NCBI RefSeq assembly: GCF_007741535.1
Contig: NZ_CP036525.1
Span: 8,184,001-8,248,000, forward strand
Origin: Rubripirellula lacrimiformis
Lineage (GTDB): Bacteria > Planctomycetota > Planctomycetia > Pirellulales > Pirellulaceae
Length of the DNA stretch: 64,000 nt
Direction: 5' to 3'
Position 1 is the first letter of the stretch; each line of letters opens with the position of its first letter. The notes under the pieces are model-generated. The model saw nothing but the letters and a program-made list of their open reading frames with translations, made no database searches and was not told where the DNA came from. The translations under genes were made by a program, and so were the position numbers. Below are positions 55,828 through 64,000 of this stretch, piece by piece.

Positions 55828-56775
55828 GTGGCGACGCAACGATTCACCAAACACAACGCTGCCATCATCCAAACGGGCGTGGCTTTGTTAAAGGCTCGCA
55901 ATGCCGACGCTTTGTTGGTGTTGTTGGATGGATCAACCGACTGGAAGCGGATCGCCGAAATCGCATCGGAAGTTGAAAAACCGATCATCGTGGCGGTCGA
56001 TTCCCCTGACGACCTGGAAGGGGCATCCGAGGCCGGGCTGAAAGCTCTGGCGCTGAACAAGGAAAAAGCACCGCTGTTGGAACGGCTGCAGCATGCTCTG
56101 CTGGAAGCTGCGGCCGACGAGTTCATTCGGACCAACGGCGAAATCGTCGCCGTCTACAGTGGTTTTCACCAAGGCCGGCTGGATTCGATCAGCCACCTGC
56201 AACTGGACGAACGGATGCGGCGTCTTACGACCCGCGACCTGCAGATGCTGGAGAGCCGGGTGCCGTTGCCAACGATCAAAGCCGTCATCGATTTGGCCGC
56301 GCAAATTGGTCGCGAAGGCCGCGAAGGCAAGCCCGTCGGCACGCTGTTTGTCGTCGGCGACACCCGCAAGGTGCTGGAACACAGCAACGATTCTGGCGTC
56401 GACCCGTTCCGCGGGTACAACCGAAAGAGCCGCAATCTGTTGGACGCCAAAGTCCAAGACGATGCCAAAGAAATCGCTCAACTCGACGGTGCATTTGTTG
56501 TCGGCAGCGACGCGGTCATCGAACGCAGTCGGCAGATGTTGGAAGTGTCTCACGAAGACCTGACGATGACCAAGGGATTGGGGGCACGCCACTGGGCAGC
56601 CGCCGCGATCTCGCGAAAAACCAAGGCCATTTCTGTGGTGGTCAGCCAATCGACTGGCACGGTCCGACTGTATCAAGACGGGCATTTGGTGATGCGAATC
56701 GAACCGATGGACAAAGCGGTCACGTGGCAAGAGTTCGCCTTTGAACCGCCGTCATCAAACCAAGCCGAGTCGTGA
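55828..56775 (+). CDS. Diadenylate cyclase (DAC domain protein, 315 aa)
   Basis: The DAC domain shows LDGAFVVGSDAVIERS (DGA motif), GLGARHWAAAAISRKT (RHR-type site; third residue Trp instead of Arg) and TKAISVVVSQSTGTVRLYQDG. An N-terminal domain of about 120 residues precedes it. It makes c-di-AMP from two ATP. GTG start. Its 3' end overlaps the permease by 35 nt, linking c-di-AMP with transport, a common functional theme for this messenger. Confidence 0.82.
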   Translation: MATQRFTKHNAAIIQTGVALLKARNADALLVLLDGSTDWKRIAEIASEVEKPIIVAVDSPDDLEGASEAGLKALALNKEKAPLLERLQHALLEAAADEFIRTNGEIVAVYSGFHQGRLDSISHLQLDERMRRLTTRDLQMLESRVPLPTIKAVIDLAAQIGREGREGKPVGTLFVVGDTRKVLEHSNDSGVDPFRGYNRKSRNLLDAKVQDDAKEIAQLDGAFVVGSDAVIERSRQMLEVSHEDLTMTKGLGARHWAAAAISRKTKAISVVVSQSTGTVRLYQDGHLVMRIEPMDKAVTWQEFAFEPPSSNQAES

Positions 56776-58240
56776 TCCTGTGACGGGACCACGCCGCATC
56801 GGACTCGTCTCGGCCACGACGCTGGTGGCTGCCAGCATGATCGGGGTCGGCGTCTACACGACCAGCGGGTTCACCTTGGCAGCCCTGGGTTCGCCCGACC
56901 AAGTCGTCGCGGCATGGATCGTGGCCGGCGTGATCGCCATCTGTGGTGCCAGCGGATACGCCAGCCTATCGTCGCGGTTCCATCAATCGGGCGGCGAATA
57001 CCTGTTCCTAAGCCGGACGCTGCATCCGATCGCAGGCGTGATCGCAGGATTGGTTTCGATGTTGGCTGGGTTCACCGGAGCCATCGCCATCGCCGCCATC
57101 GGGCTCGAAGAATACGCACGGCCGCTGCTGGGAGAAACGTTGGCGAGCCTGCCCAGCGGTACGATCGCGGTCGCATCGGTGGCCGCCGCAGCGACACTGC
57201 ACTCGATCGGCATCCGCGGGGCGTCTCGCATCCAAGACGTGATCGTGATCGCCAAGTTGTTGATGATCGCCGGCTTCATCGTATTGGCCGTTTCCAGCAG
57301 CCGCGGCGATGGATCGCTGCCCAATTCTCCGGTTGCCAATACTCCGGCTACCAATTCTCCGACTACCAATTCTCCGACTACCAGTGGGCCGGTTGCCAAC
57401 GTGCCACCTGCCGCTGACACGCCGGCCGATGCCCCAATCGATCGCCAGGCTTCCGATAGCGGCCTGGACGACAGCGTGCCTGCAGACACCGTCGTGGATG
57501 AACCGGCCAGTTTCGATTGGCTGAATTTCGCTCAGCAGTTGGTGTGGATTTCGTTCAGTTATGCAGGGTTCAACGCGGCGGTGTATGTGGCTGGCGAGGT
57601 GCGTGATCCACAGCGCAACATTCCTCGCGCGTTGGTCGGTGGCACCGTGATGGTGACGATACTGTACGTCATTCTGAACTGGATCTTTGTCACTTCCGCC
57701 CCGGTCGAACAACTGACCGACCCAGCGAACATTTCGCAGATCGCGGCCGCGTCGGCGGTTGCGATTGGCGGCGACGGCTTTTCGACGTTGGTCCGGTTGG
57801 TGATTGTGGTGTCGTTGATGACATCCGTATCGGCGATGGTGATGACGGGACCTCGGGTGTACGCCAAGATGGCCGACGACGGTTTCCTGCCGAGCTGGTT
57901 TCGATTCGAAGATCGCCCACCGGTCGCCGCCATCGGTTTCCAAGCGGCACTTGCGATCACCGCGATTCTGATCGCATCCCTGACTCAGTTGCTCGGCTAC
58001 CTGGGGCTGACACTTTCGGTTTGCTCGGCTCTGACCGTTGCGATGCTGTGGGTCGACCGTGCACGCGGCCGAATCACTCGGCTGCCGTTGTGGGGAATGC
58101 CGGCTGCGATCTATGTCATCGCAACACTGGTGATCACGACCCTGTACGCGATCCAGGAACCAGGCCAAGCCAAGGTTGCTGGCCTGACGATCGCGGTTGG
58201 CACGGTCGCCTGCCTGATCGGGCGACGGCGCAAGCACTGA
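56741..58240 (+). CDS. APC-superfamily amino-acid permease (499 aa)
   Basis: Twelve or so TM helices, beginning RIGLVSATTLVAASMIGVGVYTTSGF, the characteristic APC opening. A Ser/Pro/Thr repeat insert of about 65 residues (SPVANTPATNSPTTNSPTT) separates the fifth TM region from the rest. Later blocks WISFSYAGFNAAVYVAGEVRDPQRNIPRAL and SAMVMTGPRVYAKMADDG match the family. Start overlaps the DAC gene, suggesting coupling. Confidence 0.88.
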   Translation: MNRRHQTKPSRDPVTGPRRIGLVSATTLVAASMIGVGVYTTSGFTLAALGSPDQVVAAWIVAGVIAICGASGYASLSSRFHQSGGEYLFLSRTLHPIAGVIAGLVSMLAGFTGAIAIAAIGLEEYARPLLGETLASLPSGTIAVASVAAAATLHSIGIRGASRIQDVIVIAKLLMIAGFIVLAVSSSRGDGSLPNSPVANTPATNSPTTNSPTTSGPVANVPPAADTPADAPIDRQASDSGLDDSVPADTVVDEPASFDWLNFAQQLVWISFSYAGFNAAVYVAGEVRDPQRNIPRALVGGTVMVTILYVILNWIFVTSAPVEQLTDPANISQIAAASAVAIGGDGFSTLVRLVIVVSLMTSVSAMVMTGPRVYAKMADDGFLPSWFRFEDRPPVAAIGFQAALAITAILIASLTQLLGYLGLTLSVCSALTVAMLWVDRARGRITRLPLWGMPAAIYVIATLVITTLYAIQEPGQAKVAGLTIAVGTVACLIGRRRKH

Positions 58241-58257
58241 CCCACTCGGTCACTCCA

Positions 58258-58460
58258 CACCGTCCGTAGTACCGTCCGTCCAGCTTCCAGCAGCCTTCGA
58301 AGAGGCGAAAGCTTTTTGCCGGTTGCCTCGGCAACCGGATTTGGCTTCCCCCAATGATCTTCTCGGGCGGGCTGGACGCTCTGTTTAGCCGACGTTTCTC
58401 CATTCGCCTGGCACGATGAACCAGACCCGATTCCGCCTGAAGGCGGTACTACGAACGGTG
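58258..58460. repeat. MITE-like element with 17-bp inverted termini
   Basis: CACCGTCCGTAGTACCG at the left and CGGTACTACGAACGGTG at the right are inverted copies with one mismatch. The internal block (CAGCTTCCAGCAGCC, GAGGCGAAAGC, CCCCAATGATCTTCT) matches 2657-2806. About 203 bp, no ORF. It may be mobilised in trans. Confidence 0.75.
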
Positions 58461-58569
58461 TCTGCGGCATGTCCAAATGTTAATTTTTCGCGTGCGCCGG
58501 CACTGCGAAAAATCCGCGATACACTTGGCGAGATCCTTTTGCGATTCCTCATCCTGCGACGAGCTGAAC

Positions 58570-59979
58570 ATGACCCAGGCATCTTCACGGCGACAGTTCT
58601 TAAGCGACAACTTTGCGGCTGCGACCACCTTTGCGGCGGGCGCCGCCTTTGGATCGATGGGGCGACGATTGGCACTAGGGGATGCACCGTCACCGAAATG
58701 CTTTCTGGCCCCCGCGCTGGACGAAACGACGGGGCTACCCCTGTTGAGGTTGCCCGAAGGATTTCGTTACCGGTCGTTCGGTTGGGCCGGCGACATGATG
58801 AACGATGGCTTCGAAACGCCGAATCTGCATGATGGCATGGGCGTCGTGGCCAGCGACGGAAACCTGCTGACCCTATGCCGCAACCACGAGATCAGCGAAG
58901 ACGGCCCCTGCCTGTCGATCAAGGGCGATGGGGTCTACGACAAACAGGCGATGGGCGGATGCACATCGCTTGTCTTTGATGCCGAGCGGGGCGACTGGGT
59001 CAGCAGCCGCACCAGTTTGTCGGGCACCAGCCGCAACTGCGCCGGCGGCGTCACCCCTTGGAACACTTGGTTGACGGCCGAGGAAACGGTGCTGGGACCT
59101 GGGGACCGCGATGCGTACAACAATTACGCTAAGAAGACATTCCAAAAGACGCACGGCTGGGTGTTCGAAGTCCCGGCCAATGGGATCGGCAATCCCGAAC
59201 CGATCAAGGCGATGGGGCGATTCGTCCACGAAGCCATCGCGGTCGACCGCAACAGCGGGATCGTTTACGAAACCGAAGACCGTGGAACCGCCGGCTTCTA
59301 CCGATTCATCCCGACCCAGCCGGGCAACCTGCATGCCGGTGGCGTGCTGGAGATGGCCGAAGTGGTCAACACACCGGATTTACGTGGCGGGTTCGCCGAC
59401 GGATCCACGTTCGATGTTCGCTGGCATCGTATCGACGACCCCACTTTGTCCGCGACCAAAGCTGGCTTCCCGGCCGACGAACTAGGCGTGTTCAAGCAAG
59501 GCCAAGCGAAGGGCGGGTCCATGTTTTCCCGTTTGGAAGGATGCTGGTTCGGCGGCGGCAAAGTTTACTTCGACGCCACCGATGGCGGGGCCGCCGGTGC
59601 TGGCCAGATCTGGGAATTTGACCCCGAGAACCAGAAACTAAAACTGCTGTTCGAATCGCCCAGCAAGCCAGTGCTGAACATGCCCGACAATCTGTGCGTC
59701 AGCCCGCGCGGTGGCATCGTGCTATGCGAGGACAACGATTACGGTGCGAACGAATACCCGCAGCGGATCTTCGGACTGTCCCAAGACGGAAAACTATCGC
59801 TGTTCGCCGAGAACAACATCCAATTGAAGGGCGAAAAGAACGGCATCAGCGGCGACTTCCGCACCAAAGAATGGGCCGGTGCGACCTTCAGCCCCGACGG
59901 CAAATGGCTATTCGTCAACGCCCAAAGCCCCGGCATCACCTTTGCCATCACAGGCCCGTGGGAAACCACATTGATGTAA
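58570..59979 (+). CDS. Tat-exported PhoX/DUF839-like protein (469 aa)
   Basis: Twin-arginine signal SSRRQFLSDNFAAATTFAAGA. The body has LPEGFRYRSFGWAGD, CRNHEISED, NCAGGVTPWNTWLTAEE, AGFYRFIP, LEGCWFGGGKVYFDATDGG and PDNLCVSPRGGIVLCEDN, the PhoX/DUF839 pattern of beta-propeller phosphatases. It could be a calcium- or iron-dependent phosphatase, but the substrate is unknown. ATG at 58570 was chosen to place the Tat motif at the start. Confidence 0.85.
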   Translation: MTQASSRRQFLSDNFAAATTFAAGAAFGSMGRRLALGDAPSPKCFLAPALDETTGLPLLRLPEGFRYRSFGWAGDMMNDGFETPNLHDGMGVVASDGNLLTLCRNHEISEDGPCLSIKGDGVYDKQAMGGCTSLVFDAERGDWVSSRTSLSGTSRNCAGGVTPWNTWLTAEETVLGPGDRDAYNNYAKKTFQKTHGWVFEVPANGIGNPEPIKAMGRFVHEAIAVDRNSGIVYETEDRGTAGFYRFIPTQPGNLHAGGVLEMAEVVNTPDLRGGFADGSTFDVRWHRIDDPTLSATKAGFPADELGVFKQGQAKGGSMFSRLEGCWFGGGKVYFDATDGGAAGAGQIWEFDPENQKLKLLFESPSKPVLNMPDNLCVSPRGGIVLCEDNDYGANEYPQRIFGLSQDGKLSLFAENNIQLKGEKNGISGDFRTKEWAGATFSPDGKWLFVNAQSPGITFAITGPWETTLM

Positions 59980-60201
59980 ACCGGCCGGTGGCCAGGGTGC
60001 AAACATCAGGCCAAGTGCCGGGCGGTTCGGCTTAGCCGGATCCCGGTTTGGACGCTGTTTTCGTTGGAATCCGGTGCAGGCGACAATTGTCGCCGGGGCC
60101 GATTCCAGGTGGTGGGATCTTGCGCGTCAGCCCCGCTTGCGCTAGGATCGCGGTTTACGAAAACCGATCGTCCACTACCGACGCCTGAGCTCATCCCCAT
60201 C

Positions 60202-61881
60202 ATGCTTCCAACCAACCAGATTCACCAAGGCAGTTGCATCGATGGAATGGCCCAGATCGAAACGGGCAAAGTCGACTTGGTGTTCGCCGATCCGCCCTTC
60301 AACATCGGCTACACCTACGACGTCTACGACGACCAACGCGAAGCGGCCGAGTACCTGGAATTCTGTGAAGCCTGGATCGGGCAAGCCCATCGCATCCTGA
60401 AACCCGACGGGACGTTCTGGTTGGCGATTGGCGACGAGTACGCTGCCGAACTGAAACTGCTTTCACAGAAACTAGGATTCCACTGCCGCAGTTGGGTGAT
60501 TTGGTACTACACCTTTGGCGTCAACTGTGTGCGCGGATTCAGCCGATCGCACACGCACCTATTCCACTTTGTCAAAGACCGCGAACAGTTCACCTTCAAC
60601 GGCGACAACCCGCTGGTTCGCGTCGCCTCGGCACGACAATTGGTGTACGCCGACAAACGAGCGAATTCTCGCGGCCGGCTGCCCGACAACACTTGGATCC
60701 TGCGGCCACAGGACTCGCCACCCGGTGGCTTTGCAACCTCGCACGACACCTGGTTCTATTCTCGCGTGGCGGGAACGTTCAAAGAACGCGAAGGGTTCCA
60801 CGGGTGCCAAATGCCCGAACAGATCCTCGGTCGTATCCTGCGGATTTCCAGCAACCCGGGGGACGTTGTCGTCGACCCCTTTGGTGGCAGCGGAACCACG
60901 TTGTCGGTCGCAAAGAAACTGGGTCGGCAATGGATGGGGTTCGAACTTTCGCCTGAATACGCCGAGCACATCGAATCACGAATGGCGCAGTGCAACATCG
61001 GCGACCCGCTTGATGGCGTCGAAGATCCGCTGGGCAGTTCCCCCAAGACTTCGCAGGGCCGAACTCGCACGACCTTCAAAAACGGGCGCCCGGTGATCCC
61101 GTTGGACGACGAGACTCGCCAAGCGATCGTGGAATCGTTCACCGAAGCCTCGGGCGGTCACTCGGCCGACTTTGTGCTTTGCGACCCGAAGCTGTCGACC
61201 GCATTCAGCAAGGCCTGCCGAAGCCGCAAGATCGCTGGCGACCCCAGGATCTGGAACACGATGCTGCTGCGACTTCGGAAGTCAAAACAATTGCCCAAGG
61301 CGGTTGAAAAGGGACGGCGATCGACTTGGTCCGAGATGGAACCGTTTCAGAACGCAGCCGAAATTGCACTCCGGCTGATCAGCCTGGACTACGCGATGAC
61401 GCTGGACGAAATGCTGTGCACCCCGGCAGCGATGGAACAGTTTGACCAATTGGCCGCGATGCTATCGCCGGGCCATTCGCCCCTGGATTACCGCTGGGCC
61501 GCACTTTCGCTTCGCAAACGAGCCAGGACCAAAAAGTTTCAGTCGGCGGCCGCCGAACAAGACTCGCATTGGCAGGCGGCATCGGCGCCCAAATCCAAGC
61601 CAATCCAGGACTGCCTGCAGGCGGGCAAATCGGACGCTGGCGTCTATGAAATTGCCAATGACGACGAAACCATCTATGTCGGCGAAAGCAATCAGATCAG
61701 CGAACGACTGGCCAACATTGCCCAGAATGACGCCTGGCAGCGGTTTTCGCCCACCCGCGTCAGGATTTGGAAAGTCGACAAGGAAATCGACCGTTTTGCG
61801 TTGCGAGCCCACCTGATCGGGAGGGAGCGACCCCTACTGAACTCGAAATTCCTAATAATCGAAGGGGCTGGAGGCGCATAA
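60202..61881 (+). CDS. DNA methyltransferase with C-terminal GIY-YIG-like domain (559 aa)
   Basis: Beta-type amino-methyltransferase order: catalytic ADPPFNIGY (Asp30-Pro-Pro-Phe) precedes the SAM motif VDPFGGSGTT (225-232). A helical middle region follows. The C-terminal 80 residues show GVY (480-482), YVGES (492-496), Arg502, and RPLLN (Asn547), the GIY-YIG core. The usual glutamate before the final LI...PLN is replaced (ALRAHLI), so nuclease activity may be lost. It would methylate adenine N6 or cytosine N4. No restriction enzyme gene is adjacent. ATG 60202. Confidence 0.82.
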   Translation: MLPTNQIHQGSCIDGMAQIETGKVDLVFADPPFNIGYTYDVYDDQREAAEYLEFCEAWIGQAHRILKPDGTFWLAIGDEYAAELKLLSQKLGFHCRSWVIWYYTFGVNCVRGFSRSHTHLFHFVKDREQFTFNGDNPLVRVASARQLVYADKRANSRGRLPDNTWILRPQDSPPGGFATSHDTWFYSRVAGTFKEREGFHGCQMPEQILGRILRISSNPGDVVVDPFGGSGTTLSVAKKLGRQWMGFELSPEYAEHIESRMAQCNIGDPLDGVEDPLGSSPKTSQGRTRTTFKNGRPVIPLDDETRQAIVESFTEASGGHSADFVLCDPKLSTAFSKACRSRKIAGDPRIWNTMLLRLRKSKQLPKAVEKGRRSTWSEMEPFQNAAEIALRLISLDYAMTLDEMLCTPAAMEQFDQLAAMLSPGHSPLDYRWAALSLRKRARTKKFQSAAAEQDSHWQAASAPKSKPIQDCLQAGKSDAGVYEIANDDETIYVGESNQISERLANIAQNDAWQRFSPTRVRIWKVDKEIDRFALRAHLIGRERPLLNSKFLIIEGAGGA

Positions 61882-62006
61882 CGAGCGTTTTATGCCCATT
61901 GGATGTACAAACGGGCGGCTTATGCGTCTACAATCCGGTGGTCTCCTGGCCGTACATGCGATCCCCGGGGACCCCCACCTTCAGTCAACTTCAGGAATTA
62001 GAATCC

Positions 62007-63317
62007 ATGCAAAACAAACCCGACCGTCGCTCTTTCCTAAAGACATCTACCGCAGCAGCAGCTGGCGCGGCGCTTACCAGCACGATTGCCAAGACTGCCC
62101 ACGCAGCTGGTAGCGATGAAATTCGATTCGTGCTGGTTGGATGCGGCGGTCGTGGTACCGGTGCAGCGGCTCAGATTTTCAACACCAAGGGCAACGTCAA
62201 ACTGGTCGCCGTCGCCGACGCGTTCCAAGGCAATGCCGACCGAGCGATCAAGTCGCTTAGCCGCGGCGAAAACAAGTCCAAGATCGACGTGCCAGCCGAA
62301 CGTGTCTTCGTCGGACTGGACGCCTACAAAGCCGCCATCGACGTCGAAGCCGACTTGGTTGTGATCGCGACCCCACCGGGATTCAAACCACAACAGTTTG
62401 AATATGCCGTCAACAAGGGCCGACACATCTTCATGGAAAAGCCGGTCGCTTCGGATGCCGCCGGAGTTCGCCGCGTGCTGAAGAGCGTCGAAGAATCCAA
62501 GAAGAAAAACCTGATGCTGGCGATCGGCCTACAACGCCGTCACCAACCCAACTACATGGAAACCATCGAACGCATCCACGACGGTGCGATCGGCGATGTG
62601 ATTTCGCAACAAGTTTATTGGAACGGCGGCGGCATCTGGTACCGCAACCGCACCGATGCACAATCCGAAATGGCTTTCCAAACCAACAACTGGTACCACT
62701 TCAACTGGGTTTGCGGTGACCAAATTTGTGAACAACACATTCACAACTTGGACGTCGGTTGCTGGGTCAAAGGCATGTACCCGGTCGAATGCAACGGCAT
62801 GGGCGGACGCGAACAACGAATGGGTGGCGACGCCACCAAGTCGCAGATCTTTGACCACACGGCTTGCGAGTACACGTTCGCCGATGGAACCAAGATGTTC
62901 AGCCAAGGCCGTCACCTGGCCGGCGGTTGGAACCATGTCGGTGAATTCGCCCAAGGCACCAAGGGCACCGCGGACCCATCAGGCACCATCAATGGCGCCA
63001 ACGCGTGGAAGTTCAGTGGCGAAAACGTCAATGGCCACCAACAAGAGCAGCACGACCTGATCGAAGCTCTGATGCGAGGCGAGATCTACAACGAAGGCGA
63101 GTACGGCGCTCACTCGACCTTCACCGCCATCCTGGGCCGCGAAGCTTGCTATAGCGGCAAGATCGTCAAATGGGACGAACTGCTAGAGAAGGGCACTGAA
63201 CTGGCTCCTGGCATCGACTCCTACACACTGGATTCGGAAGTCCCAGCTTCGGCACGACCAGACTCCGAAGGTCGCTACCCAGTACCGACCCCAGGCAAGT
63301 ACAACCCGTTCGCGTAA
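62007..63317 (+). CDS. Tat-exported Gfo/Idh/MocA-family oxidoreductase (436 aa)
   Basis: Twin-arginine signal RRSFLKTSTAAAAGAALTS. NAD(P)-binding VLVGCGGRGTGAA, the EKPVASDAAGVRR motif (residues near 145), AIGLQRRHQPNYMETIE and a C-terminal domain with HIHNLDVGCWVKGMYPV. It is a sugar-type dehydrogenase family, heavily expanded in planctomycetes. Substrate unknown. ATG 62007. Confidence 0.92.
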   Translation: MQNKPDRRSFLKTSTAAAAGAALTSTIAKTAHAAGSDEIRFVLVGCGGRGTGAAAQIFNTKGNVKLVAVADAFQGNADRAIKSLSRGENKSKIDVPAERVFVGLDAYKAAIDVEADLVVIATPPGFKPQQFEYAVNKGRHIFMEKPVASDAAGVRRVLKSVEESKKKNLMLAIGLQRRHQPNYMETIERIHDGAIGDVISQQVYWNGGGIWYRNRTDAQSEMAFQTNNWYHFNWVCGDQICEQHIHNLDVGCWVKGMYPVECNGMGGREQRMGGDATKSQIFDHTACEYTFADGTKMFSQGRHLAGGWNHVGEFAQGTKGTADPSGTINGANAWKFSGENVNGHQQEQHDLIEALMRGEIYNEGEYGAHSTFTAILGREACYSGKIVKWDELLEKGTELAPGIDSYTLDSEVPASARPDSEGRYPVPTPGKYNPFA

Positions 63318-63346
63318 TCGTAGCGGACGCAAAACGGAATCGAAGA

Positions 63347-63381
63347 GCCCCGCGATCAGCGATGATTCGCGGGGCTTTTTC
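63347..63381. terminator. Bidirectional-type terminator
   Basis: Arms AGCCCCGCGA and TCGCGGGGCT (63347-63376) followed by TTTTT, placed between convergent genes. Confidence 0.85.
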
Positions 63382-63403
63382 ATGCGCCGGCGCTGACCGA
63401 CCA

Positions 63404-64000
63404 CTAGAAGCCGAGCGCTCGTTTCGCCGTGCCCCCAAACACCATCTGCCGCTCGTCATCGCTTAACGCGCCGAGCAACGAGCGCGCCCGATCGATGGTC
63501 TGGCGATAGGACGCGGGAGTCGCACTGGCATTGAAACCGCCGCCATACATCAACCGCGATGGACCGAAACGGTCCACGATCTGATCAATCGTAGGGCGGA
63601 TGTCTCGATGCGGATAATTGGTCTGCACAGGAATCGATGACAGCTTCATGATCGTGTTGGGGAAATCAGCCAAAGCCAATACATCGTCGTACTGCGACGA
63701 TGTCCCCTGAAACGGTCGCCCCAGATGGTCGATCAACACCGTGGTGTCAGGAAAATCCCGAATCAGCGAAGCGAACTTCGCTGCATGTCGCGGTTCGAAG
63801 TGCAATTGCACCGCCAACCCCAACCGCGTTGCGGTCGACCATAATCGACGCAGCCCATCGGAATCAAAATCCGGCATCCGCTCTGGTGCATACGCATGCA
63901 CTCGAACGGCCACCACGTCGGTTCGATCATGCAGTTCCTGAACCTGCCGGGAAGCATCAGGCCGATCAGAGAATACCAAGACGGTCCCCTTCAGCCGACC
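63404..64000 (-). CDS. Amidohydrolase family protein, truncated by window edge
   Basis: Visible part ends the protein. It has VVAVRVHAYAPERM, LAVQLHFEPRHAAKFASLI, DTTVLIDHLGRPFQG and RLMYGGGFNASATPASYRQTI, the Amidohydro_2 pattern. The usual metal-site Asp (GSD) reads GGGFN. The frame runs past 64000, so the start is outside. Confidence 0.8.
   Translation of the reverse strand, partial: GRLKGTVLVFSDRPDASRQVQELHDRTDVVAVRVHAYAPERMPDFDSDGLRRLWSTATRLGLAVQLHFEPRHAAKFASLIRDFPDTTVLIDHLGRPFQGTSSQYDDVLALADFPNTIMKLSSIPVQTNYPHRDIRPTIDQIVDRFGPSRLMYGGGFNASATPASYRQTIDRARSLLGALSDDERQMVFGGTAKRALGF

Noticed and set aside
57008-58237. 409-codon minus frame opposite the permease
   Set aside because: Arg/His/Gln-rich antisense translation of a clear APC permease.

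Overview
The window looks like chromosome of a planctomycete of the Rhodopirellula/Pirellulaceae kind (inference). The clues are a thiamine-phosphate synthase with an extra N-terminal domain, a PurL with a fused PurS-like N-terminus and no glutaminase, a two-cluster ferredoxin, Tat-exported Gfo/Idh/MocA and PhoX-like proteins, a diadenylate cyclase, many small membrane proteins of the 'FSLRFLF' style, and dispersed GTTCGTAGTACCG repeats.

Region 1 (about 1-15.3 kb) holds about 25 small genes, nearly all on the minus strand. They are mostly secreted or membrane hypotheticals; the recognisable ones are a VOC/glyoxalase-like protein, a DUF4085-like protein and a TPR protein. Several are frameshifted or truncated. 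Many spacers share a short attC-like half motif (T-ACG, about 5-10 nt, then TCACCGGG), so this may be a chromosomal integron-type cassette array. No integrase gene is in view, and the interpretation is tentative.

Region 2 (15.32-45.72 kb) is a complete siphovirus-type prophage inserted in tRNA-Arg(CCT). The two att copies agree at 36 of 39 positions. The integrase is a large serine recombinase whose stop codon lies inside the att core, and the phage carries its own copy of the tRNA 3' half plus a terminator. Reading right to left, the minus strand carries a DNA-binding protein, small early genes, a DUF3102-like protein, a family-A-polymerase-like protein, a HNH endonuclease fused to a two-domain sliding-clamp-like protein, HTH genes, terminase, portal, protease with nested scaffold, capsid, head-tail joining proteins, tail tube, frameshifted tail chaperones, tape measure, tail-tip proteins and a zinc-finger glycosyltransferase. 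Two lower-GC plus-strand membrane-protein genes (17.7-18.8 kb) look like an accessory cargo module. I recognise no endolysin and no classical repressor.

Region 3 (45.7-64 kb) is chromosomal housekeeping: tRNA-Arg and decayed tRNA copies, SGNH hydrolase, ThiE, prephenate dehydrogenase, PurL, ferredoxin, a large squalene-cyclase-like secreted protein, diadenylate cyclase overlapping an APC permease, a PhoX-like protein, a DNA methyltransferase with a C-terminal GIY-YIG-like domain, a Gfo/Idh/MocA protein and the 3' part of an amidohydrolase gene.

The strongest leads are the HNH-sliding-clamp fusion next to a polymerase-like gene, the serine recombinase using a tRNA att site, the methyltransferase-GIY-YIG fusion, and the inverted pair of regulatory blocks inside the prophage.
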